DNA from: Prorocentrum cordatum
Taxonomy: Eukaryota > Sar > Dinophyceae > Prorocentrales > Prorocentraceae
Reading direction: 5' to 3'
Assembly (NCBI GenBank): GCA_963575745.1
Contig: CAUYUJ010020533.1
Coordinates: 86,001 to 150,000, forward strand
Length of the DNA stretch: 64,000 nt
A program made the translations under genes and the position numbers. The notes beneath the pieces are model-generated. The model was not told where the DNA came from, made no database searches, and saw only the letters and a list, made by a program, of their open reading frames with translations. Shown here piece by piece: positions 22,767 through 32,626 of the stretch (within the stretch, counting starts at the first letter, position 1; each line of letters starts with the position of its first letter).

Positions 22767-22951
22767 TCGGCGGCGAGCGAGGGGGGAAACAGAGAAGGAG
22801 GAAACCTTCTCAGAAGTCTCGGAAGTCCCCGGGCCTTCTGATACGCTTTCTGAGCCTTCCCCGAAGGCATAAGAAGACTTCTCAGAAGGCGCGAGGGCCT
22901 CTGAGAAGTCCCGCCGCCTCCTTCTCATTTCCCCCTCTCGCTCGCCGCCGG
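22767..22951. mobile_element. TCGG-terminal element of the CTTCTCAGAAGG family
   Basis: Termini TCGGCGGCGAGCGAGG and CTCGCTCGCCGCCGG, flanked by CCAAA and CCAAG (4 of 5). Internal CCTTCTCAGAAG and CTTCTCAGAAGGCGCG palindromes. Confidence 0.82.
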
Positions 22952-22984
22952 CCAAGCCATGCGGTCACCTGGCATCCCCACCGC

Positions 22985-23109
22985 CTCACTACACTGAAGG
23001 GACCCTGGGACACACAGATAAATACACACAAATAAAAGGATTTCCCACATTTTCCTATATTTTCTGGGTTCTTGACTTCCCCCCCACGTCCCATGTTTCA
23101 AATATTTCC
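22985..23109. repeat. left half of a split dispersed element
   Basis: Homologous to 9347-9460 (GGGACACACAGATAAATACA to CCCATGTTTCAAATATTTCC). The right half resumes at 23814. Confidence 0.8.
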
Positions 23110-23805
23110 CTACCTAGGCTCTGCCTAGAAGGGTTCTTACTCTCTTAGCTCAAGGGGCCGGGCAGTGGAACACGCCCCGGGCGGTTCCCCCAGGATCCGC
23201 CCCGCGGTTCCTCCAGTCCCCTGGGAGTTTTAGCTTTAGCTTTAGCTTTAGCTTAGCTTAGCTTTAGCTTAGCGTTAGCTTAGCTTTAGCTTTAGCTTCA
23301 GCTTAGTTTTAGCTTAGCTTTAGCTTATATTTAGCTTAGCTTTAGCTTAGTTTTAGCTTAGTTTTAGCTTAGCTTTAGCTTTAGCTTATCATCAGCTTAG
23401 CTTCAGCTTAGCTTTAGCTTAGCTTTAGCTTAGCTTTAGCTTAGCTTTAGCTCATCTTCAGCTTAGTTTTAGCTTAGCTTTAGCTTAGATTTAGCTTAGC
23501 TTTAGCTTAGTTTTAGCTTCGTTTTAGCTTAGCTTTAGCTTTAGCTTTAGCTTATCATCAGCTTAGCTTTAGCTTATCATCAGCTTAGCTTTATCTTAGC
23601 TTTAGCTTAGCTTTAGCTCAGCTTCAGCTTAGCTTTAGCATAGCGTTAGCTTAGCTTTAGCTTAGCTTCAGCTTAGCTTTAGCTTAGCTTGGGCTTAGCG
23701 TTAGCATAGCTTTAGCTTAGCTTTAGCTTAGCTTTACTGTTACTACTTATGCTGCTTTCCTAGGGGCTCCAACTCTTAGGTAGGGTCGCACTGGGATAAT
23801 TGCTT
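23110..23805. mobile_element. 696-bp insertion containing a TTTAGC array, 8-bp target duplication
   Basis: ATATTTCC occurs at 23102-23109 and 23806-23813 and is single-copy in the uninterrupted homologue near 9470. Left edge CTACCTAGGCTCTGCC and a CTTAGGTAGG near the right edge may be partial inverted repeats. No protein is encoded. Confidence 0.75.
23225..23740. repeat. TTTAGC/TTAGC satellite
   Basis: Alternating TTAGC and TTTAGC units (AGCTTAGCTTTAGCTT) with TTAGCTTCAGC and TTAGCTTATCATCAGC variants, about 515 bp. It lies wholly inside the 23110-23805 insertion. Confidence 0.97.
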
Positions 23806-23813
23806 ATATTTCC

Positions 23814-23862
23814 ATGGGAATCGACGATTACTTGTGTCTGTGTGTTTTTCCCCCTCCTGATA
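23814..23862. repeat. right half of a split dispersed element
   Basis: ATGGGAATCGACGATTACTT to TTTTTCCCCCTCC, homologous to 9478-9530. It is followed at 23868-23895 by a CGGTGTGGTCACCGCACCG motif like the end of the 4293-4513 element. Confidence 0.8.
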
Positions 23863-23899
23863 CACGGTGTGGTCACCGCACCGCTGGGGGGGGGCCCGA

Positions 23900-24480
23900 G
23901 ATGCGACGGCGCGGGGCGGCCGTGCTTGGATCGTCCGGGGGCCCAAGAGCGGCCGCTGGAGCCCAAACCACGCAAAACGACAGCCCAATCGCCTGACGCG
24001 CCATCGCTCGGACGTCCACTCCCCGTGCACTTTTCGGCTTCGGGCGTGTATGTCTCGCACGGTGACCTGACATGCTGCTCGATGGTCGACGCCGAGAACA
24101 TGCACGCGTCCGAGCGATGCCACGCCGAGGGGGGACGGGAAGGTCATCCAAGGTGCACCTGCCACCCCTGGCCGCTGCCCACTGAATCTCGCGCTGTGGC
24201 CCTGCCATGAGGCCTCTCGGGCCATCTCTGCTAGCTCCACCAGCCCGGTGCGGCGACGAGCGACATGGCCCGCGGGGGGACACGAGTGGGGAGGAAAGTG
24301 GCAGGAGAGCAGGAGAGGGTGGTCACAGCCCCCTAAGTCAGGACGCTGCCAACCTTGGACTCTGGAAGTTCCACGTTAAGAGAACGAAGAATGGAGACAT
24401 ATTCGACCCACGGCTGCAATTTTCTCGGGCGCGTCAGCGCCCTGGTTTATCGAAGTCCCCGTTGAGGGGACCCGAGGTAG
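23900..24480. other. no gene supported
   Basis: GC-rich and open on both strands, with no conserved motif, splice signal or paralogue in the window. Confidence 0.4.
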
Positions 24481-24487
24481 AGTGCTA

Positions 24488-24639
24488 TCAGCGGTGAACA
24501 AACCTCCCTTTAGTAAACCTCCGGCCTAGGACCGAAACCGACGGACCTGCAAAAATGACGGCCGCGACGCCCTCTCGCGAACCGAAAACGACCAATTTGC
24601 TAATCGACCTGTCAGGGTAGGAGGTCTATCAACCTCCGA
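24488..24639. mobile_element. TC-GG-terminal element, target duplication TGCTA
   Basis: TGCTA flanks it at 24483-24487 and 24640-24644. The body shares CCCTTTAGTAAA and CGCCCTCTCGCGAACCGAAA with 11757-11928. Termini TCAGCGGTGAACAAACCTCC and GGTCTATCAACCTCCGA are partly complementary. Confidence 0.85.
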
Positions 24640-24984
24640 TGCTAGCATAAGGACTTATTCAGCAACGCCCACTTAGGCCCTCGTCCTTCCACAAACGGCG
24701 CGAAGGCCGCCTGTAAGTTCGGCGGCCCATGCAGCAGTCTAGTTTTTTAGCACAGAACGAGTATCTAGGACGTGTGGGCCAGAAGCTCCCTGCCACAGCC
24801 CCTCCTTCCCTGCTCGGGGGATGAATTTACCACTGCTCCCTACTAACATACGCCCCCTCCCCCAGGCGACCGGCGGCCAACAAAGAAAACCAGGATCACC
24901 CCCCCGCCCATCTCCGTCACAAAAATTATCCTGCGACGTACCCAACCCATTTGCATCAAGTGGCCCGAAGGATCGGCGAGTACC

Positions 24985-25850
24985 GTCGTGAAGAACGCAG
25001 CCCCCCAGGAATGGCGAGCTCTAATCCTGATCTGCGGTGAGTGCCCTCTCTGCTGGCCTCCCCAGCAGCCCTCGACAGTGGCAACAGTTTCGCAGATCGC
25101 AGCCCCCCAGGGATGGCGCGCTATTATTCTGATCTGCGGCGAGTGCCCTCTCTGCTGGCCTCCCCAGCAGCCCTCGAAAGTGGCAACAGTTTCGCAGATC
25201 GCAGCCCCGCAGGGATGGCGCGCCATTATTATGGTCTGCGGTGAGTGCCCTCTCTGCTGGCCTCCCCAGCAGCCCTCGAAAGTGGCAACAGTTTCGCAGA
25301 TCGCAGCCCCCCAGGAATGGCGAGCTCTAATCCTGATCTGCGGTGAGTGCCCTCTCTGCTGGCCTCCCCAACAGCCCTCGAATTGGCAACAGTTTCGCAG
25401 ATCGCAGCCCCCCAGGGATGGCGCGCTATTACTCTGGTCTGCTGTGAATGCCCTCTCTGCTGGCCTCCCCAGCAGCCCTCCAAAGTGGCCACAGTTTCGC
25501 AGTTCGCAGCCCCGCAGGGATGGCGCGCCATTATCTGGTCTGCGGTGAGTGCCCTCTCTGCTGGCCTCCCCAGCAGCCCTCGACTTGGCAACAGTTTCGC
25601 AGATCGCAGCCCCACAGGGATGGCGCGCTATTATTCTGGTCTGCGGTGAATGCCCTTTCTGCTGGCCTTCCCAGCAGCCCTCGAAAGTGGCAACAGTTTC
25701 GCAGATCGCAGCCCCCCAGGGATGGCGCGCTATTATTCTGATCTGCGGCGAGTGCCCTCTCTGCTGGCCTCGCCAGCAGCCCTCGAAAGTGACGACAGTT
25801 TCGCAAATCGCAGCCCCCCAGGGATGGCGCGCTATTATTCTGGGCGCGTC
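24985..25850. repeat. 102-bp tandem repeat x9
   Basis: The unit contains CGCAGCCCCCCAGGGATGGC, CTCTCTGCTGGCCTCCCCAG and GTGGCAACAGTTTCGCAGAT. Most spacings are 102 bp, so a 383-codon minus-strand frame stays open, but some units are a base or two longer or shorter and the peptide changes frame from copy to copy. It is therefore DNA satellite rather than selected protein. Confidence 0.93.
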
Positions 25851-25895
25851 CCTCGGGACGTTCCGCGGCGCGTCCTCCTGGCATGTCCCCCTGTC

Positions 25896-25996
25896 GATTA
25901 GTTCTGGGACAGCTACCATCTGCTCAGGCAGCTCGAGCTTAAGATCCATATCAGTTCGGTCAGGGCTCGGATGCAAAGAGGATTCGATCCACAACG

Positions 25997-26077
<81 letters not shown>

Positions 26078-27320
26078 ACGATCGCGGCATGGCGCATCGC
26101 AATTCAGCACGGCCCAGCACAACACAGCCGTCGGCATTGTACATCAAGACCGATACACTCAACTTTGCACCTTGGCACGTTCCTTGGTGCGTTCCGTGGC
26201 GAGTCCACCTGGCACTTCGCGCGGCGCGTCCCCTGGCACGTCCCGCGGCACGTCCATAATCACGTTCTGTAGTGCGTCCCCTTGGCTGGTCCCGCAGCAT
26301 GAGGATGTATCGAGGAAGTCTCGATCGAGACGCTTGTTTGCACGTGTCCTGGTTGCCCAGGCGGATGTCTAGCATGAGGATGCGCTGAGAACGTCTTGAG
26401 CGAAACGCGTGTTTTCACGTGTCCAGGTCGCCCAGGCACAGCACAGCCCTCGGCACGGTACATTAATATCGATACCCTTAGCACTGCAGCTGGCATGTTG
26501 CTTGGCACGTTCCGGAGGGCATCCCTTGGCGAGTCCCCCTGGCACATCGCGCGGTGCACGTCCATTGGCACGTTCCGTAGCGGGTCCCCTTGGCACGTCC
26601 CGCGGTGCGTGCCCATGGCACGTCCCCTGGCACGTCGCCTGGCGCGTCCCTTGGGACGTTCCGCGGCGCGTCCTCCTGGCATTTCCCCTCTGTCGATTAG
26701 TTCTGGGGCAGTTACCATCTGCTCAGGCAGCTCGAGCTTAAGATCCAGATCACTTCGGTCAGAACTCGGATGCAAACGGGACTCGATCCACAACACTATA
26801 TATAGAGCACGATCGCGGCATGGCACATCGCAATTCAGCACGGCCCAGCACAGCACAACCGTCGGCATTGTACATCAAGACCGATACACTCAACATTGCA
26901 CCTTGGCACGTTCCTTGGTGCGTTCCGTGGCGAGTCCACCTGGCACTTCGCGCGGCGCGTCCCCTGGCACGTCCCGCGGCACGTCCATTAGCACGTTCTG
27001 TAGCGCGTCCCCTTGGCACGTGCCGCGGTGCGTGCCCATGGCACGTCCCCTGGCACGTCGCCTGGCGCGTCCCTTGGGACGTTCCGCGGCGCGTCCTCCT
27101 GGCATGTCCCCTCTGTTGATTAGTTCTGGGGCAGCTACCATCTGCTCAAGCAGCTCGAGCTTAAGATCCAGATCAGTTCGGTCAGAACTCGGATGCCAGG
27201 GAGGACTCGATCCACAACGCTATATAGAGCACACTCGCGGCATGGCACATCGCAGTTCAGCACGGGGTAGCACAGCACAGCCCTCGGCACAGTACATCCA
27301 GATCGATACATTCAGCATTG
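25896..27320. repeat. three tandem copies of a composite 400-700-bp unit
   Basis: GATTAGTTCTGGGGCAGCTA (25896, 26695, 27117) leads to ACTCGATCCACAACGCTAT, a short TA/CTAT/AG microsatellite, GAGCACGATCGCGGCATGGC, and a GGCACGTCCC-type degenerate array. Copy-specific microsatellite growth is seen at 25998-26075 (CTAT then AG). Confidence 0.88.
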
Positions 27321-28540
27321 TATTTGCCCGTCGCCCAATCATGTGTCTTCGAAGCGTTGCCATGCCTTACATTTCTACAAGTATTCTTTTCCGGGTTCGT
27401 GGGTCGATCATGTTGTTTGTTTTTTCTTTCTGAGCCCGCTCGGCAAAGCACTGGCAACACTGCGGGACCCCGCGCCGCGACCGCCCAAGGTGGCATACAC
27501 GGGGCAAGTCAACACATCTCGAATCCCACAACGCATGTCGCCGCCCTCCCCGCACCCTCGACAGAGACAACCAACGTGTATATGTCACTGTGTGCTTGTG
27601 CATCGCCTACATGCAGCCAAAACATGAATAACGCTTCTGGATGGGCTGGTGGGGATACTTTTTTTGTTAGCAGCCGCGGGCGAGAGCGCCGGCGGCGAGT
27701 AAGACTGGTGGGGATACTTTTTCGGTCTGCGGCCGCGCGGCAACGGTCTGGCGGCGAGAGGCAATGTCCGGGGCGGGCGGCACAAACCGAATTGGCGACC
27801 CCAACCGCCACGTTGGCAGGCCGGATCGTACCTGCACGACAAGCGCGCAGTTGCACACGCACTGAAAAAAATGCTCTGCGTTCACCAGCAGACGCACCTA
27901 GGCGCCGCCCAGTAAACCAAAAGGTACAAGCGGCCGCGGGTGCGAGTGCAACGGAGTGAGTCGCCAGTGCGGCGCCAAACTCCAAGCAGCCAGCCCGGCT
28001 AGCTAAGAGACAGACGCCCAGGAAACCGGGCTGCCGGCGGTGGAAACGCAAGAGGCAAAAGACGCGGAAGGCTGAACCACTCAGCGCGCAGCCCTCGAAC
28101 TCCACCGCTCAGTTGAAAGGGGCCAGCGGCACCCATCGCATCGAGTCCGGCGCCTGCGACGAATAGGCCCGGGGTGAATGCGACGGTGCGTTAGACACGG
28201 GCTGTACAAGGCTGCAACACTCAGAGCAAGGCCTTCGGGCACACAACCCCCAGTGCCGGTGGACACCAGCGACTGCCCGAGCACCACAATGCCGTCCTGC
28301 CGCGGAGCCCGTGGGGGGGGAGACCTCAGCGCTGCCTGTCCGGTCCTTCCGACATGGCCTCCACGGCCGCCGCGGGCGAACCCCTGAGGCACAATGGGGG
28401 ACACCCACCTGGCCAAAGCGGCGGGAGGCGCGCCGTCCCACACCGCGGCCAGCCCGCAGCAGCGCCGGGGCGTCTCCTGTCACCCGTTTCGTCACGAAGC
28501 GTCACGAAATTTCTGATTCCGCTATCGTGCCTCGAGGTGC
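27320..28540. other. no gene supported
   Basis: A duplicated 40-bp segment (GGTGGGGATACTTTTT...GCGGC) at 27649 and 27708. Otherwise non-repetitive, with open frames on both strands and no supporting features. Confidence 0.4.
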
Positions 28541-28750
28541 GACGTGAAGCGTCCTCAGGTCCTCCAGAGTCCTGTCCCCAATACGCGAAATTTCTCTCGG
28601 CGCCCCGCAGACCCTTTGGGGCAGGACTCTCCCTTAGCGCTAAGACGGGACACGATGGCCCCCAGAGGCTCCCCAGACGTTCCAGAGGGGCCCCGAGACG
28701 AGAGCGTTCCAAGACGCCCAAGGCTGAGTCAAGACGGACTCTGGGTGCAA
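28540..28750. repeat. diverged decamer satellite
   Basis: CCAAGACGCCCAAGGC-type units at reduced density. Confidence 0.5.
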
Positions 28751-28772
28751 ACATGAGCAAATTGTAACACCA

Positions 28773-29111
28773 TCAACGCACTGAGCTACACTTGTGAGGC
28801 CATATCTCCATTTGCCGCCGCGCCGCGCGGCGGATGGACCACCCGGCAATGATTCCACATGTGTACGCAGGGCCATCGAACGAATCGAGTACCAAGTGTT
28901 CGCCAATTTCGAACTTCCACTGGCAAGGCCAGCGCCAACTGCGTCGGGGTGCGAGCCCCAGGATCGCAACATTCCCAGCAATATCCGAAATCTGTTGGTA
29001 CAGTCGCGCAAGAGGGCAACGCATTGTGTCCTTGCCCTGGTTCATGGTGTAGGCCCAGCCATTGTCACCCTGGTAGTCGAAGAAGCTGACCACCTGCGCA
29101 GGCCGAAACAT
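28773..29111 (-). CDS. possible exon, unrecognised
   Basis: 112 codons with a balanced composition unlike the surrounding repeats (SFFDYQGDNGWAYTMNQG, then WKFEIGEHLVLDSFDGPAYT). The latter loosely resembles the start of a small beta-barrel such as a Tudor-like fold, but this is only an impression. The plus strand is also open. No exon partners were identified. Confidence 0.25.
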   Translation of the reverse strand: MFRPAQVVSFFDYQGDNGWAYTMNQGKDTMRCPLARLYQQISDIAGNVAILGLAPRRSWRWPCQWKFEIGEHLVLDSFDGPAYTCGIIAGWSIRRAARRQMEIWPHKCSSVR

Positions 29112-29389
29112 CCACGGCTCTCGTGGGGCGCGCCCCTCCCCCCCCCTCCCCCCTCCTGGGCGCGCACGGCCAACTCCCCAGACGATGCTCGCACTTAGAA
29201 AGGGGTTCCTGCTTGTTTTACCTCAGGGAACTGCGTGGGTCACCGATGGCCGCGAGAATTGCGAGAATGACTTGCTTTACCTCCGAGAACTGCGAGCATT
29301 ACTGGTCTTACTTCCGATTTCTTGGGTGGCCGCCCCGTGGCCCGCCCGTGGCCGCCCCGCGGCAGCCCAACGCAGCTTGCATTACACGT

Positions 29390-30035
29390 CTTGCACCGCA
29401 CAGCGTGCACGGCACGGCGTGCACCGCGGAGCCTGCACCACGGAGCTTGCACCACAGCGCTCTGCACCATGCAGCCTGCGCCCCGCAGCCTGCGCCACGT
29501 CCCCCGGGCCACGCGGCTCGCACGACGCAGACTGCACCACATGGCTTGCACCACACAGCTGGCACCACAACGGTCACACATCCGCAGTGCGCTATACTGC
29601 ACACGCCCCTTGCTGAAGACTCGCCTGGGTGTGCCGCGGGCTGTCCACGGTGCCGACCGTGGCCGCCTCGAGGCCGCCTCGTGCGCCGGGCGTCTCCGGC
29701 GAGGGTTCGCGATGCTGCCGCCCGTGGCCGCGTCGTGGCCGCCTCGTCCGCCCGTGGCCGCTTCGTGGCCGCCTCGTGCGCTGGGTGGCTCTCTGGCGAG
29801 GTCTCGCCAGGCCGCCGCCCGTGCCCGCCTCCGTCTTGCACCGCCACGCACGCTCCACCGCACATCGAGGTCTCGCCGCGGCGGCGACCGTGGCCGCCTC
29901 GCTTCTTCTTCCCAGCTAGCTTGACCACGTGCCTTGAACCACATGCCGCATTCAGTGGTCACGCCACATCTCTTGCACCACGCGGCTTCCACCACGCCTG
30001 CGCCACACAGCTTGTACCACACAGCTTGCACACCC
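29390..30035. repeat. GCACCAC-type minisatellite
   Basis: Degenerate units CTTGCACCACACAGC and GCCTGCACCACGGAGC at 29390-29580 and 29925-30030. Between them are GTGGCCGCCTCGTGGCCGCC-type units. Open frames shift between units. Confidence 0.75.
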
Positions 30036-30227
30036 GCAAGGCAATCGCTTCCTGTTTGGGGCCCACGCCCGCAGACATGTTGCATCACGCCTTCGCCACT
30101 GCGGAGTCGACTTCCCACGCCTACCCTACCGAACAAATCCGCCACCGTGCCGCCTGGCACACTGAGGCGCTGTACGAACGAACGAACGCGCCGAGTCCGC
30201 CGGCCAGTCGGCCAGCAGGCCCCTTGG

Positions 30228-30420
30228 TCGGGAGCGGCCAAGAGGGGGGTGTCCAAGAGGGGGGGGTGCAAATCATGACCGGCGGCATGTGCGCGGCCCA
30301 GCGGAGGGGCCAGGGACGTAATGAAATAAGAAGAGGCGCCATGAAATTTGGGGAAATATCATGGCCCACGCCATGATATCCACCCCCCCCTAGTCATCAC
30401 CCCCCTCTTTCCGCCCCCGA
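30228..30420. mobile_element. TCGGGAGCGG element, copy 2, target duplication CTTGG
   Basis: CTTGG flanks it at 30223-30227 and 30421-30425. It is 193 bp, the same length as 11396-11588 and nearly identical to it. Confidence 0.93.
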
Positions 30421-30639
30421 CTTGGGGGCAGCGCGGGTGGGCCGGGGCCCGCCTATTGCTCTTGCGGACATCCCCCATCCCCAGCTCGGGGAGGCATCGT
30501 GGACCTCCTCTGTGGAGGTGGCAGCCCCAGGGGTGGTAGTGGTGGTGGTGGTCGTGTCGCTTCTCCTCTCCTCGACAGCCTCCATGAAGGTCCCCGAGGT
30601 CCCCATCGGGCCCTTCTGACCCCCCGACGGAGGAGAAAG

Positions 30640-30782
30640 AAGAAGGAGTAGGAGGAGGAGGAAGGTGACGAGGAGGAGGAGAGGAAAAAGGAGAAAGAGG
30701 AGAAAGAGGCGAAAAAGGGAGAGGAGGAAGAGAAGGAAGAGGAGGAGGAGGAGGAGGAGGAGGAGGAGAACGAGAACGAGGG

Positions 30783-30817
<35 letters not shown>

Positions 30818-30860
30818 ACGACGACGAGGACGACGACGACGACGACGACGACCCCCCCGC
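30640..30860. repeat. GGA/GAC tract
   Basis: (GGA)n grading into GGGCGA and GACGAC units. 30870-31185 shows no gene. Confidence 0.9.
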
Positions 30861-31189
30861 TTCTGGGGTCGCGCCCAGCTGCGCGCATCGCCTCCCCTGC
30901 CCGAGGCCGTTGGCGCCCGGGCACGTTCCCGACGTTCTCCAGGGCGGCTGCGCACGATGTCTAAGACGGCTCTCAAGGCAGCCAAGGCAGGCCCAGACTG
31001 TGACGCAACAGCGTTCCACGACGCCCGACTCTGACCTCAAGACGGCCTCTGGTAGCATCGAGACGGCCCACGCGGCTTCCGACAGCTTCCGCGAGAGCCG
31101 CCAGCAAAGCTCAAAGAGGCCAACACATTTGATGCCCCTTAGGTTTACGACACAATTTATCATTCTTACATTTTCGAGTCTCTGTCGGC

Positions 31190-31425
31190 TCAAGACGGCC
31201 CAAGGGGCCTTCAAGATGACCCCACGAGCGCCCAGGAGGGCCTCAAGATAGCCCGAGAAGTCTCCAAGACGGCCTCAAGACAGCCCCAGAGAGTCCCTGG
31301 ACCACCCAGGACGAACTCAAGAGGGCGTGAGATGGGCCTCAAAGAGCCTGTGGAGGGACCCGAGATGGTCCCACGACGGCGCCAAGAGACGCCCCAGGCG
31401 GCCACGAGGACTCTCTAAAATTTGG
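31190..31425. repeat. decamer satellite (CCAAGACGGC orientation)
   Basis: CAAGACGGCC, CAAGATGACC and CAAGACAGCC units. 31430-31905 has no gene; GCCGTTTAGTAAACGC occurs twice (about 31534 and 31579). Confidence 0.8.
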
Positions 31426-31909
31426 GCAAATGAGGCATCACCGATTACGGCACCGGGTTGCCCTTCGAAGAACCGCCGTCGAACATTAGAGGGCAGAAAA
31501 TCCACCCCGATAAGAACCACCCCGACACGCGAAGCCGTTTAGTAAACGCACCCAAAGAAGGAATCAAACAGGGCAAGGCCGTTTAGTAAACGCCCAGGGC
31601 CGTGTAAAACACGCGAATTGTCCGGTCCGGGTGGTTTTTCCTCCCTTGAAACATGCCGGACTGGCACGTGGGTGGGACTTGCCGCAGGCAGCTGGATAAG
31701 TTAGCACAGAGAAAACAATGAACATGGTGGCGTCCATGGATCAACAGTCTGGCAACAACTGATCTGGCCACGACAAAAAAATCAAGGTTCCAGGCGTTCT
31801 GCAAATCATAAGTGCAATCTTCATCGCAAAGGTAGCTCGAGCGGCGATCGCTTGGAACACTGCCACTCGGTCGCCCAATGGCGCCAACAACATTCGATAC
31901 TAACATTGA

Positions 31910-32061
31910 GTCGGGCATGTCCCCTACAAGGGGGGGTTCGGGCGACAATTTTTAGATACTTCAACAATGCTCAAGAATAGTCAACACAAACTCAAAGACT
32001 CGTCCCCAGACTATCTGTTCGCTACTTTTGAATGATCCTCCTGTAGAGGGACACGCCCGAC
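31910..32061. mobile_element. GTCGGGC-terminal element, copy 5, target duplication TTGA
   Basis: TTGA occurs in the same orientation on both sides (31906-31909, 32062-32065), which shows a true duplication rather than an extension of the inverted repeat. 152 bp. Confidence 0.9.
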
Positions 32062-32065
32062 TTGA

Positions 32066-32233
32066 TACAGGGCAAGTTCTAATACATATGATGTCTAAAA
32101 TGTAGGATTGTGATACAGGATCACTTCATGTATAAATCTATGCATGAAGTCATCGTTGTTTTCAATACTAAATCCCTGCATTTTTAATGCATGACCCGCA
32201 CGCGGAGCATGTATTAAAACCGGCACTGTACTG
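32066..32233. mobile_element. GTACAG-terminal element, copy 1
   Basis: Begins TACAGGGCAA, ends GGCACTGTAC. The AT-rich body has TCATCGTTGTTTTCAATACT and GACCCGCACGCGGAGCATGT, shared with 37640-37809. It directly abuts the target duplication of the previous element. Confidence 0.8.
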
Positions 32234-32408
32234 GCATCGTGATCGAGCAGACGTGGCCGCGGCGCGAGCGCCTTGTCCATACCCGCCGACGGCATGCTGG
32301 CGTGCCCGAGGACCAGGAGCCGCCGCCTGGCCAGGTCCACGAAGACGCGGCCCTCAGACGAGGCACCTTCGGAGCATCCTCCTCGGGTGCAGGGCTCAAG
32401 GTGAGATT

Positions 32409-32541
32409 CGTACAGGGCAGTTTTAAATACATAGGAGTTTTAAAAGTATAAGATTTGAATACAGATTAAGTTATGAATGAACTTATGCATGTTTAACACA
32501 TGATCCGCACGCGGAGCATGTATTTTAAAAACGGCACTGTA
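32409..32541. mobile_element. GTACAG-terminal element, copy 2
   Basis: GTACAGGGCAG to GGCACTGTAC with the common GATCCGCACGCGGAGCATGT core; internally shorter than the other copies. Confidence 0.8.
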
Positions 32542-32626
32542 CGGGCTTTTTGCACCTCGAGGATCAATCCGTCTTGTGACGCACCCTTTGCAGACTCGAA
32601 CCTCGGGAATCGACCGAGACGGCACT

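Noticed and set aside
23225-23740. Interstitial telomere (TTTAGGG-like)
   Set aside because: Units are TTTAGC and TTAGC, lacking the GGG of plant-type telomeres, and the array is internal to an insertion.
24985-25850. CRISPR-like array
   Set aside because: Whole units repeat with no distinction between conserved repeats and unique spacers, and the host is eukaryotic.
24843-25994. 383-codon repeat protein on the minus strand
   Set aside because: The peptide changes frame between tandem units, so reading-frame conservation is absent.
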